A stretch of 64,000 bases of DNA, taken from contig NW_005201360.1 of the NCBI RefSeq assembly GCF_000372725.1, positions 126,725 to 190,724 on the forward strand, written 5' to 3'. Below the pieces are notes generated by a model that saw only the letters and a program-made list of their open reading frames with translations, did not search any database and was not told the origin of the DNA. The translations under genes were made by a program, and so were the position numbers. The stretch's first letter is position 1; each line of letters opens with the position of its first letter. The stretch is from Emiliania huxleyi CCMP1516. Lineage: Eukaryota > Haptophyta > Isochrysidales > Noelaerhabdaceae. Positions 46,769 to 56,979 of the stretch are shown piece after piece.

Positions 46769-48982
46769 ATGGACGCCTTTTGGTCGGGCATCGCCAGCTC
46801 CACGCGCGTGCGCGGCGGCGAAGGCGCGGCGGGAGATGGGCGACGCCCGGCCTCCGCGCCTCTGGACGCCCAGTCGGAGCCCGATTCTAGCGACTCGGAC
46901 GAGGACGGCTTCGATCCCGACTTTGCCGCGTCGACGGGCGTGCGGAGGTACCTCGAGGCGTGTCAGCGCGAGGGCGTTGTGCCGGTGCAGCAGCTCGTCG
47001 CGACGCTCGACCAGGAGAGCGTCTTCCTGGCCCACCGCGGCATCGGCCCGAGGGGCGGCCGACCCCTGTTCGAGTGCCTGCTCCAGAACCGCCACATCAC
47101 CGCGCTCGACATCAGCGACAACGCGCTCGGTGGGAGGACGGGCAGCGGTACGTGCATCGCCAGCCTGTGCGAGGCCCTCCGCGCCTCGAAACAGCTCGCC
47201 AGTCTCGACCTCGGCCACAACCGGCTCGGCGCCAAGGGCTGTGAAGCGGTAGCCGCCGCCGTCGCGGGCGCTGTATCGCTGACCGACCTCTCCATCCGCG
47301 GCAACGCGGTTGGCGATCGAGGCGCGCAGGCGCTCGTTCAGGCAATCCGCCCGCCCGCAAAGCTCGAGAGCCTCGACCTCAGCGACAACGGCCTCGGCGA
47401 CGCAGCCGCGCCGGCGCTGGCAGACTTGTTGCTCGCAACGACGCCGCTGCGGATGCTCGACGTGTCGTGGAATGCGTTCGGCCCAGGTGGGGCCGTGGTG
47501 GTGGCCGAGGCGCTGCAGACATCTTCCCTCTCTCGCTTCAGCCTCGCATGGAACGGGATTGGCGATCGCGGCGCCGTGGCGCTCGGCCAAGCTCTGTCTG
47601 TCAACGCTTCTCTCGAGTTCCTAGACGCGTCGTCCAATCGCGTCGGCACGAGCGGCGCGGTGGCGATCGCCGAGTCGCTGGGCAGTAACACGTCGCTCCG
47701 CTCCCTTCAGCTCAACGGCAACCCGCTCGGCGAGGAGGGTGCGCTCGCGTTGGTCGAGGCCATCGGCCGCACTACCTCTGTGCGCGACCTCGGGCTCAAG
47801 GACTCGCTCACCGTCGCGCTCACGAGCAAGCGGCACTGCAAGGCGAGCAAGTCGGGGACGGGCATCTTCGACCCGCTCAACCCGACCGGCTCGTACGGGC
47901 TCGATCTCGCCGCGCCGCCCGACCGCGAGGTACTGGAGCGACTGCTCGAGGCGGACCGCATGGACGAGGCCTCCGGCATCGACAACTTTCGGAATGTCGT
48001 GTACGAGGGCCGGGCCGTCGGCTTCCCCGACGGGGAGGACATCCAAGACTGGCCGATTCCCGAGCGCGGCGTGCTCACCTTTGACTACGTCTCGGGCAAG
48101 AAGCTCCCGGGTGGCGCGCATCCGATACGCGAGGAGGCCCTCACCTCCTTTTTGCGCTCCTTCAGCAGCCCGGCGCTCTCCGAGCCAACCAAGCTGACCA
48201 TGCTGCGCACAGCGGCGACCACACACTACTACCGCGCGGCGCAAGCGCGGCGCATCATCTCCCATCTCTCCTTCCCGCGGCGCGCGGACGCCGCCGTGAT
48301 GCTCTTCCGGCGCATCGTCGACCTGGGATGCTTTGTGGACGAGGTGTACAGGCCGCTGACAACGGTGGAGAAGAGGGCGCTGAGGGAGCGCTTGGGGGAG
48401 GCGCTTGCACCGCTGCTGCCGCCCGAGGAGGAGCAGGCCGAGCTGCTGGCATCGGAGGCGGCCGAGGTGGCCGCATGCGACGAGGCGCCCAAGCGGCGGG
48501 CCGAACCGCCATGCGCAGTCGAGGCGCCATCCACCCTCGAAGAGGCACGGCAGGAGCACGCGGATCCTCACCCGAGCGGAACGGATGCAGCAGACGAGGA
48601 GCACGCCGATGTCGGGCAGGGGGCGGCTGAGTCGCCAAAGACCGAGGAGGAGCCGCCGCCGGCAGCGCCAGCGTCAAGGGCAGCCGAGACGCCCGAGATG
48701 CCGTCGGGCGATGGGGAGCAGGAGGAGGCCGATCTGACGTCGCCAGAGGCGCTGGAGGGGGGAGAGGTGGGAGCGGCCATTGCGCCGGCGGCGGGGCCAG
48801 CGGGGGCAGCGTCAAGCATGCCGTCGAGGCAAGGCGACGACGAGCAGACGAGGCTAAGCGACGATGATGAAGTTGAGGACATCTCACCGCCGCAGCCGCT
48901 GCTGGGCGACACTGCCGCCGTGCCGCGACCGAGCTCAACGTCATCCAAAGGGGTGGGTCCCTTTTCCGAGCGAGATGGGTAA
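46769..48982 (+). CDS. Leucine-rich-repeat (RNI/LRRC74-like) protein with DUF4476-like helical region
   Basis: About 737 residues from MDAFWSGIASS; an in-frame ATG at 46673 would add 32 residues. After an acidic N-terminal segment, residues about 95-330 carry about eight ribonuclease-inhibitor-type LRRs of 28-29 residues (ALDISDNALGG; LASLDLGHNRLGAKG; LESLDLSDNGLGDAA; LRSLQLNGNPLGEEG). Residues about 440-560 contain a helical region with YYRAAQARRIISHLSFPRRA then VDLGCFVDEVYRPLT, resembling DUF4476 (Q-x-x-I-I-xx-F...), a pairing found in LRR proteins of protists. The last about 180 residues are acidic, Pro/Ala-rich and probably disordered. Intronless. Likely a protein-binding scaffold; it lies inside the RPL24 promoter inverted repeat. 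Confidence 0.8.
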   Translation: MDAFWSGIASSTRVRGGEGAAGDGRRPASAPLDAQSEPDSSDSDEDGFDPDFAASTGVRRYLEACQREGVVPVQQLVATLDQESVFLAHRGIGPRGGRPLFECLLQNRHITALDISDNALGGRTGSGTCIASLCEALRASKQLASLDLGHNRLGAKGCEAVAAAVAGAVSLTDLSIRGNAVGDRGAQALVQAIRPPAKLESLDLSDNGLGDAAAPALADLLLATTPLRMLDVSWNAFGPGGAVVVAEALQTSSLSRFSLAWNGIGDRGAVALGQALSVNASLEFLDASSNRVGTSGAVAIAESLGSNTSLRSLQLNGNPLGEEGALALVEAIGRTTSVRDLGLKDSLTVALTSKRHCKASKSGTGIFDPLNPTGSYGLDLAAPPDREVLERLLEADRMDEASGIDNFRNVVYEGRAVGFPDGEDIQDWPIPERGVLTFDYVSGKKLPGGAHPIREEALTSFLRSFSSPALSEPTKLTMLRTAATTHYYRAAQARRIISHLSFPRRADAAVMLFRRIVDLGCFVDEVYRPLTTVEKRALRERLGEALAPLLPPEEEQAELLASEAAEVAACDEAPKRRAEPPCAVEAPSTLEEARQEHADPHPSGTDAADEEHADVGQGAAESPKTEEEPPPAAPASRAAETPEMPSGDGEQEEADLTSPEALEGGEVGAAIAPAAGPAGAASSMPSRQGDDEQTRLSDDDEVEDISPPQPLLGDTAAVPRPSSTSSKGVGPFSERDG

Positions 48983-49152
48983 CATTTGAGCAGAGAGAAG
49001 GTGAGGAATTGCAGTGTATTGGGGCTTGCAGATTTTCTCTTACTCGGGACTGACTGTTTGCTGAGACAAGGCTTCGACAAGAGTGTGGGGGGGCTCGCAT
49101 ATATTCCATATGTAACCATTATACAGGTAGGTGTGTTGATCTGTGTTGTGAT

Positions 49153-49496
49153 GCTCAGCCTCGCCGCGCTGGGCCGCAGCACTTTTGGCTGCTGGTGTCG
49201 GCGGTCGGCACGTCGGTCGTCGCCTTCACCCCGCACTCTGATCTCTGAAGCCGGCGGCCGCCGCCTCCCCCACGGGCACGGCGCACGGGCACGGCCACGC
49301 ACGGAAAAGACTCTCGCAGTCGGGTGCCAATCGCATCTGCCCTCGCTTCCGAGCCCAAATCTCCACCTCACAGTCCACAGTCGTACGTGGTATGTTAGCG
49401 GCGGACAGCGAGCGCTAGCCCACCACCGTGCACACCTCCCGAGGTGGCTCACACCGGTTTCTCTTTTGCTGGCTCGCGTCTTCGCAGCAGCAAATG
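49153..49496 (+). promoter_or_regulatory. RPL24: RPL24 promoter and 5' UTR
   Basis: Sequence upstream of the RPL24 start codon. It contains a palindrome-like ACGTACGTGG and a pyrimidine-rich GTTTCTCTTTTGCTGG just before the ATG, as expected for ribosomal-protein transcripts. The block 49309-49623 is duplicated in inverted orientation at 45816-46131. Confidence 0.6.
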
Positions 49497-50678
49497 GTGA
49501 GGCTGCCTGCGCCGCACGCGTGAGGGCGGGTCGCAGCCGTCGATCGCTGCGGATCCTCCACCGCCCCCCTCAGCCCCACCCTCCCTTCCGCTTCCTCCGC
49601 GCGCCGCGCCACAACCCGCGCCCCGCCAGCGAGGGCCGTCCCTGACGGCGGGACCCACCTGGGCGCGCAGGTCGTCAAGACCGACGTCTGCGCGTACAGC
49701 GGCCTGCGGATCTACCCGGGCCACGGCATCTTCTACGTGCGTGCGGATCAAAAGAGCTTCAAGTTCATCAACCGCAAGAGCAAGTCGCAGTTTCTGCAGC
49801 GCCTGAACCCGCGCAAGATCGCGTGGACGCAGCTGTACCGCCGGATGCACAAGAAGGGCACGATGGAGGAGTCGACGCGCAAGAAGGCGCGCGCGCGCCC
49901 CGCTCGCTTCTCGCCGCGCTAGGCGAGGGCGGACGCGGCCTCGGCGAGCCGGGCGGCGGCGCTGCTGCAGAGGAGGGTGGGAAGGAGGGGTGGCGCGAAC
50001 GCGCGGGTGGCAGCGCTCAGACGGCGGCTCGGGTCGTCCCAGGCCGGGCTGGAGGCCGCACCTGCTGGAGCGCCGTGGCGGCTGCGCGCTTCGCGCCGCG
50101 CCCTCTGCGCGCGCGCGGGGTCCCCTTTGCGGTAGCGGACCCGCGGGAGGGTCCGTCCGCAGCCCTGGGCTGACCCGCGCTCTGGCACCTGTGTCCGCAG
50201 ACGCGCAAGGTGAGCAAGACGACGAACAAGGCGGTGGTCGGCATGACTCTGGACGTCATCAAGGCGAAGCGGAGCCAAAAGCCGGAGGTGCGCGCGGCCG
50301 CGCGTGAGGCTGCGCTGCGCGAGATCAAGGAGCGCAACAAGGCCAAGCAGGCCGCGAAGAAGGCGGAGCAAAAGTGCGGCCCCGCTAGATGCACACGCAC
50401 GGGCGGTCGTCGCCGCCAGCGGGGATGGGGGAATGGGCGTGAGGCGAGGCGGGGGGTTGGGGGGGGGGGTTGGCGGCGGGGGTTCGCGAGCGCGGGCAGG
50501 GCGCATACAGGGACACGCGAGAGGCGCAGCTGTGAGGCAGCCCATGCCCTGTTGGCGGCCCTCTGAGCCGGTGCGCCGCCGCGTCCGCCGCAGGACCAAG
50601 GCCCCGCCGCAGAAGCAGCAGATGCCCAAGAGCAAGGCCTCCAAGGCGTCCGGCAAGCCCAAGGGCGTGCGCCGATAG
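49494..50678 (+). CDS. RPL24: 60S ribosomal protein L24 (eL24)
   Basis: Four coding exons: 49494-49496 (the ATG alone), 49671-49886, 50201-50373 and 50594-50678. They give 158 residues, against about 157 in animals. Exon 2 reads VVKTDVCAYSGLRIYPGHG and RKIAWTQLYRRMHKKG, the eL24 signature (CxFSGxxIYPGHG ... WTxLYRRxHKKG). Exon 3 has SQKPEVRAAAREAALREIK. Exon 4 is a Lys-rich tail. Intron 1 splits ATG|GTGAGG right after the start codon. Intron 2 has a GC donor (AAG|GCGCGCG) and ends GTCCGCAG. Intron 3 is GT-AG. eL24 is a structural protein of the large cytosolic ribosomal subunit, at the bridge to the small subunit. In eL24 the zinc-binding cysteines are often lost; here only one Cys of the motif is kept. 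Confidence 0.95.
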
Positions 50679-50987
50679 ACGTATGCAGTTGAGAGGGGGC
50701 TGTCTGGGCAAGTGTCAGCGTGGTGCGCTCCGTGTGCGAAAGGGGGGGGGCGAGCGACTGGCCGCGACGGAACGAGGGGCGAGGGCGCGGGGTCGGTGTC
50801 GCAGCGCGCGCATCCGGCGAACGCTCTCGCGCCCGCCACGGCGCTGGCTTGCATGAAAGCTGGCGCCCCGGGCGAGCCTCTCACGTGTCCTGGGTCAGTG
50901 GTTGTGCGCCGTCCCTTGCGGCACACGGAGTGCTGTTTGTCCTTGTTCTTATATCGCTACGTATAAAGCACTAAGCCTGTGGTGGTG

Positions 50988-51674
50988 TGGAAACGTCAAA
51001 CGAAAAATGGCGTAGTGTGTGTAGCACCGCTGCCAGAATATGACTCTATGACTGCCGCGGGGCGTCACACTGACAGCGAGAAGGAACTCACCAGTCCGAT
51101 AAGGATCAACTGGAAAGTTGAACCCTGGGCTTAGACAGAACGGGCGTGGCAGGCTCCAGGGGAGACCACGCTCTACCCGGGGCGCTAAGGAGGGAAATCG
51201 AAACTGTCGGGCGTCCAGCAACAAACAACTCGCGAGGACACACCGCCAATCCCGCCCCCCTCCCCGAGGACCGAACCTAGGCACGTAGCGCACGGGTCAT
51301 CTCGGAGAGAGAAAGGGGAGGGAAGAGGGGGGGGATAAGGGAGCCGAGATACGCGGGAGTACCCTGGGAGTGAGAGCTCTCATTCATGGTCGTAGAGACC
51401 AGGGGCGAAGCCACCATGGGGAACGGACACCAAGGCACTAACTTCATCACTCATTCACCCCGCGCGATCAAGCAAACCCTGGTCGATGGGTCTTAGGATC
51501 GGCGGCCAGCTTCCCACCTAGGGCAGGAAATTCCGGCGACGCAAGTGTGGCCTACGGTAGCCACAGCTAGTACGCGATACAGGGGCTGGGGGGAGTGGGG
51601 CGCCCGCGCCAAGGGGGAGAGAATGGAGGGGGGAGAATATGCGTGCTCGTTTTTCTTCTAAAGCAATTTTTTTT
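50988..51674. mobile_element. Candidate 687-bp insertion flanked by 16-bp direct repeats
   Basis: TAAGCCTGTGGTGGTG occurs at 50972-50987 and again at 51675-51690, flanking 687 bp. The right end of the insert is AGCAATTTTTTTTT. A variable-length target duplication plus a homopolymer end fits a retroposed (SINE-like or processed RNA) insertion, but the T run rather than an A run in this orientation and the lack of a clear RNA polymerase III box leave the class open. No coding potential. Confidence 0.5.
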
Positions 51675-51839
51675 TAAGCCTGTGGTGGTGCGAGTGCCGA
51701 GAGTCAAATCCGAAATCGAATCGCCAATTCGCAATTGGAATCGTGGGGGGGAGCGTCAGGAGAAGGGCGGTCCCTGCCGGAGACCCGCGCTTGCGGCTTG
51801 GTGACGGATGTGCGATTTCCTGGTTAACATGTCCTCTTT

Positions 51840-52835
51840 TCAAGGGTGCTGGGTGGAGGCGGAGAGGGTGAGGTCTTGGAGGGCCTGTTGCTCAGCAGCA
51901 GCTGCAGCCGCGGACATGCCCGCAACTGCGGCAGCCGCCTCCACCTCCATCTCCGACACCTCCCTCCCCGCCTGCCGGACTGCCTCGGCACCAGCGGCAG
52001 TGGAAAGCGCGGGTGGCGGCGGCGGCGGTGGCGGCGGCGCGGTGAGATCGCTGGTGTCCCTGCCCGCCTCCCTGCGGGCGTAGAAGAGCGCCGCCTGCTC
52101 GGCGGTGGCGAAGCGGCCGAGGGAGTTCTGCCGGCCGCCAAACCTCACCGTCAGCTCGTACTTCTTGCTGCCTTGCTTGAAGGTCACTCCCCTGTAGCCG
52201 CTGTTGCTGTTGCTGCTGGTGACCAGTGTCAGCCCCTCCCTCTCTGCTTGCCGGACCGCCTCAGCGCCGGCAGCAGAGGAAGGCTCAGGTGGCGGCGGCG
52301 GTGGCGGCGGCGCAGTGAGATCGCTGGTGTCCCTGCCCGCCTCCCTGCGGGCGTAGAAGAGCGCCGCCTGCTCGGCGGTGGCGAAGTAGCCGAGGTGCAC
52401 ATCTTTGCGCCCAACCTTCACCGTCAGCTTGTACTTCTTGCTGCCTCGCTCCTTCGGCTTGAAGGTCACTCCCCTGTAGCCGCTGTTGCTGCTGCTGCTG
52501 GCAACCAGCTTCAGGCCCTCCCTCGCCGCCTGCAGTATCGCCGCGGCGCCAGCGGCAGTGGTAGTAGCGCGGGGCTGTAGCAGCTTTGCGGCGTCGGCGC
52601 GGCCGTACTCCGAGCGAGCGTAGGCGGTGGCCGCCTCTTCGGCGGTGGCGAAGGAGCCGAGGTGGACACACTTGCCGCCATCCTGCACCTGCGCCTTGAA
52701 CTTCTTACTGCCGCGGTCGTAGGCCACGTTCTTGTAGCCAGTCGTGTTCCTCTTGTTAATGGCTGGGATCAACAAGAGGCGCTCGGAAGCCGGCACCGGC
52801 GCCATGGCCACAAGAAAAAAATTGTCGTGTGTCAT
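51840..52835 (-). CDS. Protein with three AP2-type domains
   Basis: 331 residues from the ATG at 52835; MAPVPASERLLLIPA at about 52805 is an alternative start. Three AP2/ERF-like DNA-binding domains of about 50 residues: about 33-80 (TGYKNVAYDRGSKKFKAQVQ; LGSFATAEEAATAYAR), about 118-172 (SGYRGVTFKPKERGSKKYKL; LGYFATAEQAALFYAR) and about 210-262 (SGYRGVTFKQGSKKYELTVR; LGRFATAEQAALFYAR). Domains 2 and 3, with the following DTSDLTAPPPPP linkers, are close duplicates. The C-terminus is Ala-rich. Unlike the Tudor/AP2 protein of the same window there is no Tudor-like part. Likely a nuclear DNA-binding protein. Intronless. Confidence 0.85.
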   Translation of the reverse strand: MTHDNFFLVAMAPVPASERLLLIPAINKRNTTGYKNVAYDRGSKKFKAQVQDGGKCVHLGSFATAEEAATAYARSEYGRADAAKLLQPRATTTAAGAAAILQAAREGLKLVASSSSNSGYRGVTFKPKERGSKKYKLTVKVGRKDVHLGYFATAEQAALFYARREAGRDTSDLTAPPPPPPPPEPSSAAGAEAVRQAEREGLTLVTSSNSNSGYRGVTFKQGSKKYELTVRFGGRQNSLGRFATAEQAALFYARREAGRDTSDLTAPPPPPPPPPALSTAAGAEAVRQAGREVSEMEVEAAAAVAGMSAAAAAAEQQALQDLTLSASTQHP

Positions 52836-53220
52836 TTCTTTTTTAGTGCGAGTCCGACGACGGCTTCTAAGGAAGCCGTCGTCTGCGCCTTGCTTGTCGT
52901 GTGAATCGCGCGTGATGTAAAATTCTTTTGAGAGCGCCTAAAATGTTATTAATACAAACCAGAAAGAAAGAAACGGGCGGCGCCACACGGATGGAGGGAG
53001 TCGGGTTTGCCATTGGCGGGCCGTGAGGGCGCTGAGAACTCAAGGCTGAGTTTTCGCTCCACTTTCGATGTGGCGGAGTATAGGTTTGTTGTTGGCAACG
53101 TAGTACGGTTGACTCCTCGTAATTACATAGACCTTAGGTATGTTAGGATCATTTAGTAATTTACCGCGATGGTTACGAAACGCTGGAGGACCCGACGACC
53201 TTGTTCAAGGCATTGCAGAC
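52836..53220. other. Intergenic region between AP2 gene and secreted-protein gene
   Basis: No gene seen. A local inverted pair GACGACGGCTTCTA/AGGAAGCCGTCGTC lies at about 52856-52882. It also holds an AT-richer stretch and a short match (TTGTTGTTGGCAAC, about 53086-53099) to repeat R2. Confidence 0.4.
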
Positions 53221-53816
53221 ATGATGCGCCTTCTCGCCGTAGTGGCATTGGCGGCCGCCGCTCACTCAGCCCCGGTCGAGAAGACTGCCGCGATCGACGA
53301 CGTCCAGGCTGGTCTGGCGGATGCCGTCTCTCGACTGCAAGATGGCCTCGGTCCTGTTTGCGGATCCGTTGAGGCTTGTGTGCACGGGCTTGCCAACGGC
53401 ACTGTGGTACGCGAGCCCGCCACGCAATCACCCCACTGCCTTTGCCGATCCATCAGTCTAAATTCGCACAGGCGGCTGCCGACTTCTTCGAGGAGCACCT
53501 GGACGGTCCTGCCAGGTCGGCGCTGCGCGGGCTCGGCACCGTGGTTGCTGCGGCGCTCCACAAGGAAGAGGTCGATCTGGAGCGGATCGTGGATGCCGTC
53601 TATCCGGCGCTGCTCTCCGCGGAATTTCAGCTGACCACTCACGCACAGTAACCGCCTGCTGTACTTGTACTTCTCTAGGTGTTCGACTTCCTGGAGCAGC
53701 TCGTCCGGTCCGCTGCCCACCCGCCCACCTGGCTGAGCGAAGTGGTCGGAGGGGCAGTCGATTTGCCGGACGCCATCAACGAGGCCGTCGGAGCCTCTTC
53801 GAGCGAGGGCGAGTAA
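53221..53816 (+). CDS. Small secreted protein, three exons
   Basis: Exon 1 53221-53406 starts MMRLLAVVALAAAAHSAPVE, a classical signal peptide with a likely cut after HSA. Intron 1 is 53407-53471 (GTACGC...CACAG, phase 0). Exon 2 reads AADFFEEHLDGPARSALRGL and DLERIVDAVYPALL. Exon 3 starts at 53679 after TTCTCTAG and reads VFDFLEQLVRSAAHPPTWLS to the stop at 53816. The donor of intron 2 is unresolved; no phase-0 GT is available, and GC sites at about 53608 or 53617 would fit. About 150 residues, helical, one Cys pair near CGSVEACVHG. Function unknown. Confidence 0.65.
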
Positions 53817-54066
53817 CTACCCCTTGGAGGGACTCGGGTGACCGTGACCCCTCTCCCCACAGACAGACTGGCGAGACGGTCAAGAGAAGCCCCGGGCGGC
53901 GGGCGACGGGAGCGTTGCTGCCGCCACAGTGATATCGCTCATATGCCACACACGTGGGGTGGCTTGGTAGTTCTCAATATTCCCTGGCCGTGTGGTGGCT
54001 TCCAGCCGAGCGCGAGTACTCTTACACTTAACACAACAAAGAGAGTGTCGCGTGTCAGACTCAGTG

Positions 54067-55850
54067 TCACAGCACGTCCACAAGGCAGAGCGACGAGTCG
54101 GAAGCCGCCGAGACGGAGAGGTCCGTTCGGCTGCCGGGTCCGCTGCCGGGGGTTGTGCCGAGTCCCCACTCGCTGTCCCTACTCATCGCAATCGAGACGC
54201 CCGGCGACGGGTGGTAGAATGGGTAGCGGTGTGGGTCGTTGTGCCATCCGAGGTCGCGCCCGATGACGCGAAAGAGCCGCTCGTTGTGAGGGCGGTAGTA
54301 GGCGGCGAGCTCGAACTGCGTGAGCTCGTCTGGCGCGAGATCGTCGGGCAGCGGCGCCGAGGCATTCTTGCACGGCGCCCGGAGGCCGTCGGCGGCGGCG
54401 GTGCAGTCGGCGAGGCCGTCCCCCTCGCCGTGCAGCTCGGAGCACTTGGCGGCGATCGCGGAGAGGACGGCGCCTTGAGATTATAAATCAAGATGATCGT
54501 TAATTAATCACGAGGAGTTCTTGAATGAAGATCGTGTAGGGGACAGCGCCGGGTGTGTGCACGATCTCGTCAAGCGAGACGAAGACGAAACACTCGCTCC
54601 CTGGGAGCATACCGGGGAGACGGGGAAGCGGGGGTGAGGGAGGGCGAGAGGGAGGGAGAGGGAGGGTTTGTGTGGGTCGGCGATGCGCTCCAAAGATTGC
54701 GCGCCACCGCTCGATGGAGTCGGCGAGCCGCCCCATTCGGTCAAAGGCCGACAGCTGCCCGTTGGGAAAAGGCAGCGCCCAGGCCGGCATGCGGCGCAGC
54801 GGAGGGCCCACGGCGAGCTCGTCCGCCCTCCGCCAGATCGCCCCAACCTACGCGACGACGACCTCGGCCGATCTCGAACAATCTCGCCCGATCTCGAGCT
54901 CACCTCGGCCGATCTCGGTGGGTGGATCCCAAGGACGGTGGCCGGGAGAGGGTGAGATCTCGCCCAATCTCGCGGGAGGCGCAGGGACATCTCTCTCGGG
55001 AGGAGCTCACGGCGCCTCGGCACTGCGCGAAAGCAGCACGGCCTCGCGGAAACTCTTCGGCGGGTAGCCGGCGGTGCGGTGCGGCGGGCCGAGCCAGCGG
55101 CGGCCGAGGCGCAGCTCCTCCGCCCACGCGAGAGATGCCTACGCGGCGGACACACCCGCACGCTCGACTCTCCCTCTCGCCCCGGTGCGTCCCGACCTGC
55201 AGCGGAGCCTGCTCGAGGCGCCACCACGAGCGGTGCTGCTCGACCGGCTCGCGCAGGCAGACGACCAGCACGGGCCGCGGCGTCACCGCCGCCACGAGCC
55301 GCGGCGCCCAAGGCGACGAGAGGTACGAGGCGCAGCCTTCAAAGACAAAGAGCCGCCGGCCACGCAGCCAACGGTGCAGCCACCGCCACACGCGCAGAGG
55401 AAACGCCAGCGGGTAGAGGGCGGGCGCGACGACGCCCCAGTAGTGGCCCGAGAAGTAGAAGGACTCCTTCTCGTCCGCGAGCGGGTGCACCCACGGCGTG
55501 AAGGGCCCACTCATGCCCAGCTCAGAGCGCAGCATCGAGGCGAGCGTTGTCGTCCCGCATCGGACCTCTCCCAGGATGTAAACATCCGGAGTTGTGCGGA
55601 ACCTCGCTGTGAGCAGGCGCCACGCGATACGGAGCGGACGTGTCACTTGCAAGAGCGACGCGAGCGCCGACAATTCGTCTGGCGGCTCGCGGCTGAAGAC
55701 TGTACGGCAGGCGTGCCGAGCAAAGAGCACGCCGACGCCGAGCCTTGCCAAGGCAAGGCTAGTCGCCACTGCAAATCCGGCCCGCACCGCAGCTGTCCCG
55801 GACGACGAGAGTCGTATGTCGAAGGAAGGTCGTCGCTGGAGCGACATCAA
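54067..55850 (-). CDS. Membrane-anchored sulfotransferase, multi-exon
   Basis: Starts MMSLQRRPSFDIRLS at 55850. A hydrophobic stretch (VRAGFAVATSLALARLGVGV) suggests a type II Golgi membrane protein. The 5'-phosphosulfate loop is VYILGEVRCGTTTLASML (about residues 88-105), and the 3'-phosphate site is VLVVCLREPVEQHRSWWRLE. Exon 2 (about 55018-55135) reads AEELRLGRRWLGPPHR and GYPPKSFREAVLL. Further exons: about 54730-54835 (LPFPNGQLSAFDRMGRLADS), 54485-54610 (CFVFVSLDEIVHTP) and 54067-54480, ending with ELAAYYRPHNERLFRVIGRD, as in carbohydrate sulfotransferases. Exon joints are inferred; the introns carry CGAGATCGG repeats. It would transfer sulfate from PAPS to a glycan in the Golgi, plausible for an alga with sulfated polysaccharides. 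Confidence 0.78.
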
Positions 55851-56526
55851 AATCGGCTACCCGGTACGGCGCGCGGGCTTCTCTCGAGGTCTCGAGAAAA
55901 GAATTCTAACCTTGGCACCACACTGGCGGTGAAAGACGAGGGCACCTTCGGCGAGTGGCTTGACGAGCTCCCGTTCGAGGTGGCTGCGGCGACCACCCGG
56001 CTGTGCTCAAGCAACATGCGCGCTCCGGCGCGTGGGTCGAGATCACGCCCGGCAGCCCTAGCCAGGCCCCGCGCGCTGGCCGCGACCGCGACCGCGGCTC
56101 TCGCTCGAGCCCGAACTGCCCGTCAGACATGTCGGAATTGTCGGAGAATAGCGACTAGCACACCTCTGTCAAGAGTCCCCAGAAACCTGAGGAGTCACAC
56201 AGTCCACCTGTGTGTGATGCACGCCCTGCGAGCGGGGCGGGGTGCGCACTGTGTTCGTGCGTCGCCCATCTCTACTGGAGGTGACTGCTCTATTTATTTA
56301 GGACCGGCACGCCACGATAAAGAAAGGGAAAGCTGTGGCGGTCGCCGCCCCGCCGGTGCCGACGCGCTCGGGTTGACACATAGGTAGGGGCGGGCCCACA
56401 CCGCCCCGCGACGGCTCCAGATAGGTAGGCCGATTTTTCGCGGCAAAGACCTACAGAGCGGTGGAGACTTCACTCTTTTCGACCACTCTTTGGTATTCAT
56501 GCCCGACGCCACTGTAAGACGTCGTG
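55851..56526. other. Intergenic region
   Basis: Divergent promoters are expected here (minus-strand sulfotransferase, plus-strand SHOCT/MAM gene). A plus-strand frame at 55900-56110 (EGTFGEWLDELPFEVAAATT) has passable composition but no start or partner exon was found. Confidence 0.35.
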
Positions 56527-56896
56527 ATGGACGGACGACGTCGTCGTTGTGGAACGACGATGTGGACATCGGCAACGAAGCTCGCCGAACTGAAGCGGCT
56601 TCTTGATGAGGGTGCGCTGACGCGAGAGGAGTTCGAGCTGCTGAAGGCGCGGGAGATTGGTGGTTCTGCGCCTCCTCCTTATGAGCAAGGGGTGGTGATG
56701 GGCAAAGTGATTACGCATCCAGCAACTGAGATGGTTGCGGTTCCGACCATCTCAGCTGCAGCATTACCTACTGCGACGGCAGCACTACTCACTGCGACGG
56801 CAACGCTACCTACTGCCACTGCTAATGGGCGCCCGACTTCGAATGCGTGGCCACTTGACGCACTGCCGACCACTCCCACGAAATTGCGTGCGTCGT

Positions 56897-56979
<83 letters not shown>

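Noticed and set aside
50988-51674. tRNA-derived SINE with A and B boxes
   Set aside because: Fragments such as GGTTCGGTCC and GGTTCAACTTTCC on the minus strand resemble a B box, but no A box at proper spacing was found.
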